Below are positions 1 through 6,037 of a stretch of DNA of 11,968 nucleotides, piece by piece (the first letter of the stretch is position 1; each line of letters begins with the position of its first letter). The position numbers were made by a program, and so were the translations under genes. The stretch is from JAUJNH01 sp038253125 (lineage in GTDB: Bacteria > Actinomycetota > Acidimicrobiia > Acidimicrobiales > JAUJNH01), in NCBI GenBank assembly GCA_038253125.1, contig JBBSHM010000078.1, positions 1 through 11,968 on the forward strand, read 5' to 3'. Under the pieces are notes generated by a model. That model was given only the letters and a program-made list of their open reading frames with translations. It was not told the origin of the DNA and did not search any database.

Positions 1-32
1 CCTCCAAGCCCCAGACCTCCAAGCAGCAGTAG
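1..32 (+). CDS. 3' end of an unidentified upstream gene (partial)
   Basis: An open frame enters from the left edge and closes with TAG at 30-32; its visible end reads SKPQTSKQQ. The stop directly abuts the GTG of the acetyltransferase gene, an arrangement common for co-transcribed, translationally coupled genes. The tail is polar and Lys/Gln/Ser-rich, as expected of a flexible C-terminus, but nothing here identifies the protein. The call rests only on the open frame and the junction, so it could be chance. Confidence 0.35.
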   Translation, partial: SKPQTSKQQ

Positions 33-485
33 GTGGAGGCGGGGTCCCGGCCGGCCGAGGCCGGCGACCTGCCGATCCTGGTTGACCTGGCCCGTTCGGC
101 CCGGCTGGAGCAGATCGCCAGGCGGGGTGGCCCGCTGCTGGTGGCCCGGCACTGCCGGCCTGAGCCACTGGACCTGGCTTTCGCTGACGCCCTCGCCGAT
201 CCCACCACCGGCCTGTGGGCGGGGACCATCGACGGCGTACCCGTCGGCTACGCCATCGCCTCGGCTGACGCCGAGGTCGCCGTGGTCGAGGAGCTGCACG
301 TGGACCCCGAGGCCAGGGCCGTAGGCGTCGGCGAGGCGATGCTCAACGCCGTAGTCGGCTGGGCCGCGGCCGTCGGCTGCACCGGCATCGACGCCTTTGC
401 CCTACCGGGGGCGCGGGAGACCAAGAACTTCTTCGAGACCTTCGGGCTGACGGCCCGGCTGCTGGTGCTCCACCGAGACCTCTGA
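33..485 (+). CDS. GNAT-family N-acetyltransferase
   Basis: This predicted cytoplasmic protein of 150 residues has the GNAT acyl-CoA N-acyltransferase fold. The strand VAVVEELHVDPEAR (about 82-95) runs into RAVGVG (95-100), matching the R/Q-x-x-G-x-G/A loop that binds the acetyl-CoA pyrophosphate. A helix (EAMLNAVVGWAAAVG) and the strand TGIDAFALPG follow, then a C-terminal ETKNFFETFGL segment typical of motif B, where members usually read A..FYE..GF. The length is normal for a single-domain GNAT. The GTG start is chosen because it abuts the TAG of the upstream frame; no strong Shine-Dalgarno is seen. The substrate cannot be read from the sequence: small-molecule, antibiotic and protein N-acetylation are all possible. 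It converges on the minus-strand gene ending at 525. Confidence 0.85.
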   Translation: MEAGSRPAEAGDLPILVDLARSARLEQIARRGGPLLVARHCRPEPLDLAFADALADPTTGLWAGTIDGVPVGYAIASADAEVAVVEELHVDPEARAVGVGEAMLNAVVGWAAAVGCTGIDAFALPGARETKNFFETFGLTARLLVLHRDL

Positions 486-511
486 GCTGAGAGGAACCTC
501 GGAGGCGGTGG

Positions 512-533
512 GCTCAGAAGTCGCTCAGAAGTC
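512..533. repeat. Perfect 11-bp tandem direct repeat at a convergent gene junction
   Basis: CTCAGAAGTCG occurs twice back to back (512-522 and 523-533). The second copy carries the stop codon of the minus-strand gene (525-527), so the repeat extends the 3' end of that gene into the 39-nt gap shared with the acetyltransferase. It looks like a small slippage duplication; no function is evident. Confidence 0.7.
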
Positions 534-1949
534 GGCTGGTGAAGGTGCGGCGTCGGGGCGCCCATCGGCGGCTGTCGGAGCATCGGCGGGAACGAGATCC
601 ACCTCGGCCGGAGGCCTGGGCGGCGGCGGGGGAGTGGCCCGGCCGCCCTTTCCTGGTCCGGCGCGCGGACCAGGCGGCGGCGGGAGGTCAACGCCCAGCA
701 GCGCCGCGAGAGCTGGAATGCGCCCTGCCGCCTGACGGGCGGCCAGCTGCAGCGCCGGACCGGCCTGGGACGGGAGACCCTTCGGCTCGACGCTGCGCCG
801 CACGGGCGAGGCGATGACGGCCTCGAGCAGGGCCGCCCAGCGGTCCTGAGGCGTCTCGGGCCCGAGGGCGGCACTGGCGTCGGTGCGCAGCTGCTCAAGG
901 AGCTCGGCGGGCACCTTGCTGCTGGGGTCCGGCGGCCGCGAGGACAGCCGCAGGGCTCGAACCGTCTTGCCGTCGGCCAGGCATGAGGTCATCTCGGCGA
1001 TCCACAGCTCCCGGTCGGCTGTGGTCCGGCGCTCAAGCCCGTCACGCAGCTCGGCGGCCAGGGCCTTGGAACTGTCGTCGCGGGCGGAGGCGTCGGCGGC
1101 GGTGACGATGGCCCGAAGGTCGCGCAGGCCGACCTCGTCCAGGGCCGCCTTGGCCGCCTCGGCGCGGTCACGCCACTCGGCCTGACGCACCGCGGGCAGC
1201 ATGTTCTCAGCCAGGCCAACGAGCGGGTCAGCGTCGATCGTCGGGGCCCCCTCCGGCCGGTTCTGGTTCTGCTGGCTGACCGCGGCCCGCACGGCGGGGA
1301 TCCCACCCCGCAGCAGCAGCTCGGCGACGACTTGCTGCTCGGGGACGAGCGCAGCCAGGTAGGCGTCGCGATGGGTGCTGGCCGGGGAGAGCCGCTTCGG
1401 CCGACCCCGGTCGGCCCCGGTCGGCCCCGATGCCCGCTCCGGCCGGCTGCCGCGCTCGACGGGTGCGGCACGCTCGGAGCGGTCGGGGAGGCTGCCCCGC
1501 TCAGGCCGCTCAGTTCGCTCGGGACGGGGGCCGCGACGGTCACCGCGCTCTGCGCCCCTCGGACCTGCGGGGCCTCCGGGCCGGTCGCCCCGGTCGCTGC
1601 GGGGTCCGGTCCGCTCGGGGCGGCCACCCCGGTGCTCGCCGTCGGACCGGCCTCGTTCCCTGGAAACCGCCGAGGAGGTGACGCCGGGCGTTTCGCGACC
1701 CGTGCCCACCAGCTCGATGCGGGCCGCCTCGGCGCGCGCCGCGGCCTGGGGCGGAGGGACCACCGACACGATGCTGATGCCCTCCACGTCGAAGTCCGCC
1801 TCGGCCCGAACGACGTCGCCCACCTTGGCCCCGCCGTAGAGCAGCGACCCTCCGACAACGCCCTTAGGCTGCTTCGCCCCGGCGGCTCGCCAGGTGAAGC
1901 TGCCGTCCTCCCTGGCGCTGGTGAGCTCGACGTCGATCCTGCGGGGCAC
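525..1949 (-). CDS. Uncharacterised 474-aa protein: small beta domain, Arg-rich disordered linker, helical domain
   Basis: I do not recognise a named family. Residues 1-65 alternate as beta strands and turns (RIDVELTSAREDGSFTWRAAG, then GGSLLYGGAKVGDVVRAEADF), suggesting a compact OB- or S1-like nucleic-acid-binding domain. Residues 97-187 are a low-complexity region rich in Arg, Gly, Pro and Glu with repeated RPER, DRGDR and RGG-like units, certainly disordered. Residues 188-420 are mostly amphipathic helices (for example LVPEQQVVAELLLRGGIPAVRA), and the tail is proline-rich with a PPPPP run. An OB-like domain next to an RG-rich linker is common in RNA-associated proteins, so RNA binding or a condensate role is my inference, not a homology call. 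The GTG start begins the folded region and has a TANNNT-like hexamer 6 nt upstream. Basic low-complexity DNA creates long antisense frames here that I treat as shadows. Confidence 0.75.
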   Translation of the reverse strand: MPRRIDVELTSAREDGSFTWRAAGAKQPKGVVGGSLLYGGAKVGDVVRAEADFDVEGISIVSVVPPPQAAARAEAARIELVGTGRETPGVTSSAVSRERGRSDGEHRGGRPERTGPRSDRGDRPGGPAGPRGAERGDRRGPRPERTERPERGSLPDRSERAAPVERGSRPERASGPTGADRGRPKRLSPASTHRDAYLAALVPEQQVVAELLLRGGIPAVRAAVSQQNQNRPEGAPTIDADPLVGLAENMLPAVRQAEWRDRAEAAKAALDEVGLRDLRAIVTAADASARDDSSKALAAELRDGLERRTTADRELWIAEMTSCLADGKTVRALRLSSRPPDPSSKVPAELLEQLRTDASAALGPETPQDRWAALLEAVIASPVRRSVEPKGLPSQAGPALQLAARQAAGRIPALAALLGVDLPPPPGPRAGPGKGGRATPPPPPRPPAEVDLVPADAPTAADGRPDAAPSPADF

Positions 1950-1955
1950 GCAGGC

Positions 1956-1961
1956 AGCGTA
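1956..1961 (-). promoter_or_regulatory. Candidate -10 element (TACGCT), leaderless geometry
   Basis: On the minus strand TACGCT is followed by 6 nt and then the GTG of the 474-residue protein. This fits the actinobacterial TANNNT -10 hexamer with transcription starting at or beside the first base of the start codon. No Shine-Dalgarno is seen before this GTG. No convincing -35 was identified. Confidence 0.35.
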
Positions 1962-2005
1962 CAGCCGGCATCAGCGGCCCTTCCTTCTACGACCCGGCGT
2001 CGCCC

Positions 2006-2590
2006 TCACGCCCGGAGGCGGTGGACCGACACGGCGTACCCGGGCGCATCGTCCAGCTCCTCGCGGTCCCAGCCGGCCCAGCGCTCGACCAGCACGAGCC
2101 CGGAGGCGGCGCAGTCATCGTCGTAGGGCTCCAGCCCGTAGCCCCGGCCGAGCGAGAAGCCGGCCACCAGCACCCCGCCGGGCTCCAGGTGGCGGGCGCA
2201 GCCGGCCACCAGACCCCTCTGGCTGCCCGGCGGTGTGAACAGGGGCACGTTCCCAGCCATGACCACGAGCCCGAACCTGCGCCCGAGGTCGAAGCCCGGC
2301 GCTGAGAGGTCAGCCTCATCGAAGCGGATCGTCGGCGCCCGCGACCGGGCCGTGGCCAGCATCGAAGGGTCGATGTCGACGCCCACCACGTCCCCGGTCA
2401 CGCCGCGAAGGCCGCAGCGGTCGAGCTCGATGGCCACCCGACCGGTGCCGCAGCCGGCGTCGAGCACGCTCGCGGGCGAGAGGGCGAGGACGAACCGGAC
2501 CTCGCCGTGGACGTCGGTGCCCGACGCCGCCAGCGCGTCGAAGCGGGCCTGGTACTCCTCGCCGTCCCAGGGCGTCGGCGGTGTCACCAC
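2006..2590 (-). CDS. Class I SAM-dependent methyltransferase
   Basis: This cytoplasmic enzyme of 194 residues is predicted to transfer a methyl group from S-adenosylmethionine. Motif I is VLDAGCGTG (42-50), the glycine-rich SAM-binding loop. GVDIDPSML (70-78) supplies the acidic residue after strand 2 (D72), FDEADL (90-95) lies near the adenine-binding site, and FGLVVMAGNVPLF (106-118) corresponds to motif IV. EPGGVLVAGFSLGRGYG (136-152) is the usual post-IV strand and turn. The fold resembles the broad Methyltransf_11/25 group; the substrate is unknown. It starts inside the end of maf: GTG at 2590 overlaps by 7 nt, and the next codon, GTG at 2587, would give a 4-nt GTGA overlap and may be the true start. 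Tight coupling suggests co-expression with Maf. Confidence 0.88.
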   Translation of the reverse strand: MVTPPTPWDGEEYQARFDALAASGTDVHGEVRFVLALSPASVLDAGCGTGRVAIELDRCGLRGVTGDVVGVDIDPSMLATARSRAPTIRFDEADLSAPGFDLGRRFGLVVMAGNVPLFTPPGSQRGLVAGCARHLEPGGVLVAGFSLGRGYGLEPYDDDCAASGLVLVERWAGWDREELDDAPGYAVSVHRLRA

Positions 2591-3210
2591 CAGTCGCAGA
2601 TCGACAGGCCGAGCTGGTCGAGGAGCCGGCGCAGCACCGGCAGGCTCAGGCCGATCACGTTCGAGTGGCAGCCGTCGATGCCGTCGACGAATGCGCCGCC
2701 GAGCCCGTCGATCGTGAAGGCACCGGCCACCTGCTGCGGCTCGCCCGTGGCCACGTAGGCCGCTATCTCGGCATCGCCCGGCCAGCCGAACCGCACCGTC
2801 GTCACCGCCGCCGCCTCGACGGTCCTGCCCGGCTGGGCGGAGGTCACCGAGATCAGGCAGTGGCCGGTGTGCAGCCGCCCGATGGTGCCCCGCAGCTCGT
2901 GCCAGCGCGCCTCGGCGTCGTCGGCCGAGGACGGCTTGCCGAGCACCCGCCCCGAGTGCTCGAGCACGCTGTCACAGCCGAGGACCACGGCTTCTCCCTC
3001 GGTCCGCCCGGCCACGACCCGCGCCTTGCGACGGGCCAGGCCGGCGGCCACCTCGCCGGCCGGGCCATCGCAGGCCTCGTCGACCCCGCTGACCACACGG
3101 TCAGCATGGATGCCGATCTGGTGCAGCAGGTGCAGGCGGGCCGGGCTGGCCGAGGCCAGGATGAAGCGCACCGGGCCGCCGAGGGCTGCAGCGCCGCCCG
3201 ATGAGCCCAT
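2584..3210 (-). CDS. maf: Maf/YhdE-family nucleoside triphosphate pyrophosphatase
   Basis: Maf proteins hydrolyse non-canonical or surplus nucleoside triphosphates (dTTP/UTP or modified pyrimidine NTPs) to the monophosphate and pyrophosphate, and some affect septum formation. The family signature is at the N-terminus, LASASPARLHLL (18-29), where most members read SxSPRRxxLL, so the first Arg is Ala here. Further marks are ARRKA with the conserved Lys62, GCDSVL with the likely catalytic Asp80, GKP (91-93), HTGHCL (114-119), and the C-terminal GAFTIDGLGGAFVDGIDGCHSNVIGL region (163-188). At 208 residues it has normal length. ATG at 3210 leaves about a dozen residues before the first strand. No Shine-Dalgarno is obvious. 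The methyltransferase overlaps its stop codon, forming a two-gene unit. Confidence 0.93.
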   Translation of the reverse strand: MGSSGGAAALGGPVRFILASASPARLHLLHQIGIHADRVVSGVDEACDGPAGEVAAGLARRKARVVAGRTEGEAVVLGCDSVLEHSGRVLGKPSSADDAEARWHELRGTIGRLHTGHCLISVTSAQPGRTVEAAAVTTVRFGWPGDAEIAAYVATGEPQQVAGAFTIDGLGGAFVDGIDGCHSNVIGLSLPVLRRLLDQLGLSICDWW

Positions 3211-3278
3211 GGGTCGAGTCTGGCATCGGCCGCCCGGCCATGCCGGCGCAGGCGGTTGTCGCTAGCCTTAGGACCGGG

Positions 3279-3647
3279 ATGGCGAATGACACCTCCACCG
3301 ACCCGCTGGCTCGACGGGCGCGGGTGGTCAGCCTCACCGACATGCGGGGAGTGCCTCGGGGCACCCCCGGGCGGGTGACCATGGTCAGCGGGCTCTCCTG
3401 GATCCGCTACTTCGTGGACTTCGACAACGGAGCCTCGCTGCCCTCGCTGGCCCGTTCGAAGCTGGCCACACCGGCCGAGTGGCGGGACTGGAAGGAGCGC
3501 CCGGCCGGAGCCGAGGCGGCGGTGCTGGCCACCACGACGGCCGCTTCCCCGGCCGCCGCCGGCGGCGAGGCGGTCGGCGGGATCCCGGCCCACCTCCTCG
3601 AACGGTCCCGGCAGGCCCGGGAGCGGCTGGCGGCCAACGCGGGCTGA
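3279..3647 (+). CDS. Small conserved-type protein of unknown function with SH3/KOW-like strand pattern
   Basis: This gene makes 122 residues. The region GVPRGTPGRVTMVSGLSWIRYFVDFDNGASLPSLARSKLAT (about 24-64) has the turn-rich beta pattern of SH3-like or KOW-like barrels (GTxGxV..., WxRYxVxFDNG). A short Ala-rich linker and a basic amphipathic helix (IPAHLLERSRQARERLAA) follow. I recall similar small actinobacterial hypotheticals but know no assigned role; nucleic-acid or ribosome association would be guesswork. The ATG at 3279 is chosen over an upstream ATG at 3201 because the extra 26 residues lack pattern and overlap the start of the divergent maf. TAGCCT at 3263-3268 could be a -10 for a very short leader. 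The maf and 3279 genes are divergent, so promoters for both probably lie in 3211-3278. Confidence 0.75.
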   Translation: MANDTSTDPLARRARVVSLTDMRGVPRGTPGRVTMVSGLSWIRYFVDFDNGASLPSLARSKLATPAEWRDWKERPAGAEAAVLATTTAASPAAAGGEAVGGIPAHLLERSRQARERLAANAG

Positions 3648-3716
3648 CAGGCGGCAAAGCAGGGCCCGGAACGCGGTGTGGATCGACCACGCACGGGGAA
3701 GGGATCAGAGGCGACC

Positions 3717-3728
3717 GCTAGCGCTAGC
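3717..3728. promoter_or_regulatory. Perfect 12-bp palindrome upstream of the Asp23 operon
   Basis: GCTAGCGCTAGC is its own reverse complement, made of two GCTAGC palindromes in tandem. It lies 20 nt before the first ATG of the Asp23 cluster, in the only gap (3648-3747) before it. A dimeric repressor or activator site for the operon is an inference. CTAG-containing words are generally scarce in bacterial DNA, which makes a doubled one stand out. Confidence 0.4.
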
Positions 3729-3747
3729 CGAGGAGCCAACCCGACCG

Positions 3748-4272
3748 ATGGCCGACACCCAGACAGCAGCCGACACCCAGGCAGCAGCCGACACCAGGCC
3801 AGGAGCGGAGGCAAGCCCGACCGGCCTTGACCGCCCGGCGACCGGCGGCAGCGCCCTGGTCTCCTCGCAGGGCAAGACGAGCATCGCCGATTCGGTCGTG
3901 GCGAAGATCGCCGGTCTGGCCGCACGGGAGATCTCCGGTGTGCACGCCATGGGTGCCGGCGCCACCCGTGCCTTTGGCTCGATCCGCGAGATCCTCCCCG
4001 GCGGCAGCACCGAGGCCCGCACGGCGGGCCAAGGGGTGAAGGTCGAGGTCGGCGAGCGGCAGGCGGCGATCGACCTTGATCTCGTCGTCGAGTACGGAGT
4101 CGCCATAGCCGACCTGGCTGCCGCCGTCCGCAAGAACGTCATCGAGCGGCTGCAGCGGATGACGGGCCTCGAGGTGACCGAGGTGAACATCAACGTCGAC
4201 GACATCTGGATACCGGGCAGCGACGACCAGGGCGAGCAGGGTCCGCCCCCGTCACCCGCACGGGTGCAGTAG
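3748..4272 (+). CDS. Asp23/Gls24 family envelope stress protein (first gene of operon)
   Basis: This 174-residue protein belongs to the Asp23/Gls24 group, small soluble proteins of Gram-positives that assemble at the membrane and rise in alkaline or envelope stress. Residues 1-40 are Ala/Thr/Asp-rich, disordered and partly built from a DNA tandem repeat. The Asp23 domain starts at GKTSIADSVVAKIAGLAAREISGVHAMG (42-69) and continues through VKVEVGERQAAIDLDLVVEYG (98-117) to VRKNVIERLQRMTGLEVTEVNINVDDIWI (127-155), which is the classical pattern. ATG at 3748 is preferred because AGGAG (3731-3735) precedes it, though with a long 12-nt gap; an in-frame GTG at 3676 would add 24 unrelated residues. 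The next gene starts 3 nt after the stop. The membrane anchor is likely AmaP, encoded at 6037-6612. Confidence 0.92.
   Translation: MADTQTAADTQAAADTRPGAEASPTGLDRPATGGSALVSSQGKTSIADSVVAKIAGLAAREISGVHAMGAGATRAFGSIREILPGGSTEARTAGQGVKVEVGERQAAIDLDLVVEYGVAIADLAAAVRKNVIERLQRMTGLEVTEVNINVDDIWIPGSDDQGEQGPPPSPARVQ
3751..3801 (+). repeat. 18-bp tandem repeat in the Asp23 coding start
   Basis: Two units of 18 bp (3751-3768 and 3769-3786), each GCCGACACCCAG followed by (A/G)CAGCA, plus a partial third unit. They encode ADTQTA, ADTQAA and ADTRPG. The repeat lies in the disordered N-terminal tail, so unit number may vary between strains. Confidence 0.7.
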
Positions 4273-4275
4273 CCG

Positions 4276-4584
4276 GTGGGCGAGCCGGACGCCGACGCCA
4301 TCGCCGCCGCTGCCATGGCCGTCCCTGGTGTCTCGGCGCTCCACGCCGGAGCCGCTCAGGAGTTCGTCGCCTACCTCCCCGGGCGTCGGGTCGGCGGGGT
4401 CCGACTACCCGGGGACCGGGTCGAGGTCCACCTCGCCGCCCGCTACGGCACAGTGCTGACAGGCCTTGCTGACGAGGTGCGGGCCGCGGTGGGGCCTCTG
4501 GCCGGCGGCCTGCCGGTCGAGGTTCACATCGACGACATAGACGACATAGACGACATAGACGTCGGGGCACCGGCCGATGCCTGA
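4276..4584 (+). CDS. Short Asp23/Gls24-like protein
   Basis: This 102-residue protein is a compact relative of the Asp23 domain. It opens with an AIAAAAMAVPGVSALHAG helix-strand, followed by FVAYLPGRRVGGVRLPGDRVEVHLAARYG and a helix LTGLADEVRAAVGPLAGGL, then the strand VEVHIDDI. The order Val-Pro-Gly-Val, VEVHL..RYG, helix, V.VHI.DI mirrors its larger neighbour, so it is probably a divergent paralogue that could co-assemble with it. The GTG start is 3 nt after the previous stop and lacks a clear Shine-Dalgarno, implying coupling. The C-terminus carries an unusual DDI triplet repeat, and its stop overlaps the next gene by 8 nt. Family assignment is by pattern and context, so less certain than for its neighbours. 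Confidence 0.8.
   Translation: MGEPDADAIAAAAMAVPGVSALHAGAAQEFVAYLPGRRVGGVRLPGDRVEVHLAARYGTVLTGLADEVRAAVGPLAGGLPVEVHIDDIDDIDDIDVGAPADA
4531..4557 (+). repeat. 9-bp tandem repeat encoding Asp-Asp-Ile
   Basis: GACGACATA is repeated three times without error at 4531-4557 and then GAC GTC continues the frame, giving an acidic DDIDDIDDID run. The codon ATA is rare in this GC-rich window, which argues for recent slippage expansion of one unit. It lies just before the start of the next gene (4577). Confidence 0.85.
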
Positions 4585-4807
4585 GCGGGATGACCGTGAT
4601 GAGCGCCGACAGCTTTGTGCCCTGGCGCTGGCCCACCACCCGGACCGGGGCGGCGACCCGGAGGAGTTCATCTCCGGACTCGCCGCTCTGCGCCCGAGGC
4701 ACCACAGCAGGCCGACCGAACTCCTGACAATCTACCGGCGTCGCCGGGGCTTGGCCGGCTGGCTGGGCCTCGGGCGGCCCCGTTCACCAAAACGTTCCCT
4801 CGACTGA
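4577..4807 (+). CDS. Small protein with a J-domain-like HPD segment, within the Asp23 operon
   Basis: This 76-residue protein contains RQLCALALAHHPDRGGDPEEFISGLAALR (11-39), which matches helix II, the HPD loop (21-23) and the start of helix III of DnaJ J-domains. HPD is the tripeptide J-proteins use to stimulate the Hsp70 (DnaK) ATPase. Helix I of a full J-domain is missing or degenerate, and the C-terminal half is very basic (IYRRRRGLAGWLGLGRPRSPKR) and may bind membranes or nucleic acid. ATG at 4577 overlaps the previous gene by 8 nt; translation is probably coupled. Its place between Asp23-like genes suggests that it links the Asp23 assembly to the chaperone system, but this is inference: the segment may instead be a stripped scaffold. 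Confidence 0.75.
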   Translation: MPERDDRDERRQLCALALAHHPDRGGDPEEFISGLAALRPRHHSRPTELLTIYRRRRGLAGWLGLGRPRSPKRSLD

Positions 4808-4814
4808 ACCTCCC

Positions 4815-4820
4815 GGAGGT
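4815..4820 (+). promoter_or_regulatory. Strong Shine-Dalgarno for the DUF2273-like gene
   Basis: GGAGGT sits 7 nt before GTG 4828. It fixes the start of the small membrane protein, against an in-frame upstream ATG at 4615 that would read through the neighbouring J-like gene in another frame. It is the clearest ribosome binding site in the operon, suggesting this membrane component is translated more strongly than its coupled neighbours. Confidence 0.8.
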
Positions 4821-4827
4821 ACTAACT

Positions 4828-5010
4828 GTGCAGACCAAGCTTGCCGGACTGATCGTCGGCCTCGCCCTGGGCCTCGCCATCGCCCTCGGCGGCTTCACCG
4901 AGGCCTGCGTCGTCGCCCTGTTCGGCCTCGGTGGCTGGGTCGTGGCCAAGGTCATCGACGGTGAGCTCGACGTACAGCAGTACTTCGACAACCGTCGAAC
5001 GCGACCGTGA
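4828..5010 (+). CDS. DUF2273-family small integral membrane protein
   Basis: This 60-residue protein has two hydrophobic segments, about 5-23 (LAGLIVGLALGLAIALGGF) and 26-43 (ACVVALFGLGGWVVAKVI), separated by a short Thr-Glu turn. A charged tail ending in YFDNRRTRP follows. Size, hairpin topology and position between Asp23 genes match DUF2273 proteins, which accompany Asp23/Gls24 and AmaP in Gram-positive genomes; their biochemical role is not established. It probably helps dock the Asp23 assembly on the cytoplasmic membrane. The start is set by GGAGGT at 4815-4820. Its TGA overlaps the next GTG as GTGA. Confidence 0.9.
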   Translation: MQTKLAGLIVGLALGLAIALGGFTEACVVALFGLGGWVVAKVIDGELDVQQYFDNRRTRP

Positions 5011-5504
5011 GTTCGCAGGCGTCGAACTCGCTGGCGTCGACCACGGAGCTGCCGGCCTACCCCGGCTGGCCAGGCGCCGCTCCCGCCGACCCGGACCAGA
5101 CGGGCGGGCCGGGCGGGCCGGGCGACGCGACGTACCGGGACGGGCCCGGGGACCTGCGCATCGACCCTCGGGCCATCCGCCGGCTGGCGGCGTGGGCGGC
5201 GAACGAGGTGGACGGGGTCGGTGGGGCGTCGACCGGCCCGATCGCCCGGGCCATCCACCACCCGGTGCCGGATAGCACGACGATCGGCCAGCTCTCAGTC
5301 GACCTCGACCTGACGGTGAGCATCGACTACCCGCGGTCGGTGAAGCTCACGGTCGAGCGGATGGCGACCCACGTGGCCCAGCGGGTGGCGGAGCTGACCG
5401 GTCGGCCGGTGCGTGACATCAGCGTGCACGTCGAGCACCTGACCGAGCCGTGCCGATCGCCGAACCGGGCCTATCACGACGAACGGTCGGGCCGGGCCCG
5501 CTGA
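5007..5504 (+). CDS. Asp23/Gls24 family envelope stress protein (second full-length copy)
   Basis: A 165-residue protein with a Pro/Gly-rich disordered N-terminus (about 1-48, with a GGPGGPGD stretch). The Asp23-like domain begins at LRIDPRAIRRLAAWAANEVDGVGG (50-73), continues with the strands IGQLSVDLDLTVSIDYPRSV (93-112) and ends with LTVERMATHVAQRVAELTGRPVRDISVHVEHL (114-145). It matches the fold order of the 3748 gene but is clearly diverged, so the two probably have separate roles or form mixed assemblies. GTG at 5007 overlaps the preceding stop by 4 nt. Its own TGA overlaps the ATG of the next gene by one base (TGATG). Both junctions indicate coupled translation. Confidence 0.9.
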   Translation: MSSQASNSLASTTELPAYPGWPGAAPADPDQTGGPGGPGDATYRDGPGDLRIDPRAIRRLAAWAANEVDGVGGASTGPIARAIHHPVPDSTTIGQLSVDLDLTVSIDYPRSVKLTVERMATHVAQRVAELTGRPVRDISVHVEHLTEPCRSPNRAYHDERSGRAR

Positions 5505-6037
5505 TGGGTTTCGTCAACCGGGCGCTGGCCGCCGTCCTCGCCCTGGTCCTCATCGTCGCCGGGGCGGTCACCCTGCTCGAGATCGGTGCCGTGGTCATCG
5601 GTAGCGGGCCGCTCGTCGTCCCCCACGGTCGCTGGCTTCAGGAGCTGTCCACCCAGGGGTGGGGGGCCCGCCCCACCCGCCTCACCGGCACCGCCCTGGT
5701 CGCCGCCGGCCTGGTGCTCGTCGCTCTGCAGCTGCTTCGACAGCGTCCGGCCGAGGTCCCTGCCGCGGCTGACGGCCCCGTACCGGCCCGCGTCGGGCGC
5801 CATGACCTGGAGCGGGAGGTGGCGGGCGACCTGCGCCAGGTGCCTGGAGTGGCGACGGCGAAGGTCAGGCTCCGCCGCCGGGGCCTTGACGTGCATGCCG
5901 CACTGGTGGCCGGTGACCCGTCGGCGCTACGTGACCAACTCGAGCGCGCTGCTCGTGACGCGCTGGCCGCTCGTGGGGTCGACCTGGGCGGCCCGGTGAA
6001 CGTCGACGTGGGCCGCCAGCCGGCGCGGGACTCCTGA
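5504..6037 (+). CDS. Membrane protein with cytoplasmic Asp23-like tail (DUF6286-like)
   Basis: This 177-residue protein has two predicted transmembrane helices, about 8-33 (AAVLALVLIVAGAVTLLEIGAVVIG) and 60-78 (LTGTALVAAGLVLVALQLL), joined by a Trp-containing loop (RWLQEL, GWGARPTR). A soluble C-terminal domain follows (about 99-171: HDLEREVAGDLRQVPGVATAKVRLRRRGLDVHAAL, then LERAARDALAARGVDL and VNVDVG) that repeats the helix-strand-helix-strand layout of Asp23. The two-TM-plus-Trp pattern recalls DUF6286 proteins from actinobacterial Asp23 loci. ATG at 5504 is chosen over 5450 because it forms a TGATG junction with the previous stop and starts directly before the first membrane helix. It probably anchors Asp23 proteins alongside AmaP. 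Confidence 0.82.
   Translation: MGFVNRALAAVLALVLIVAGAVTLLEIGAVVIGSGPLVVPHGRWLQELSTQGWGARPTRLTGTALVAAGLVLVALQLLRQRPAEVPAAADGPVPARVGRHDLEREVAGDLRQVPGVATAKVRLRRRGLDVHAALVAGDPSALRDQLERAARDALAARGVDLGGPVNVDVGRQPARDS

Noticed and set aside
512..1660. CRISPR array or satellite in the repetitive GC-rich region
   Set aside because: The apparent repeats are codon-level Arg/Pro/Gly/Glu patterns inside a gene plus one 11-bp duplication; there are no regular spacers.
1332..2126. Long plus-strand frame (264 codons) opposite the 474-residue protein gene
   Set aside because: It spans the GC-rich repeats of the minus-strand gene, runs into the methyltransferase gene and shows no domain pattern. The minus-strand product has an ordered start and a helical domain.
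2581..3204. Plus-strand frame of 207 codons opposite maf
   Set aside because: The minus strand encodes all Maf motifs; this frame is its shadow with no recognisable features.
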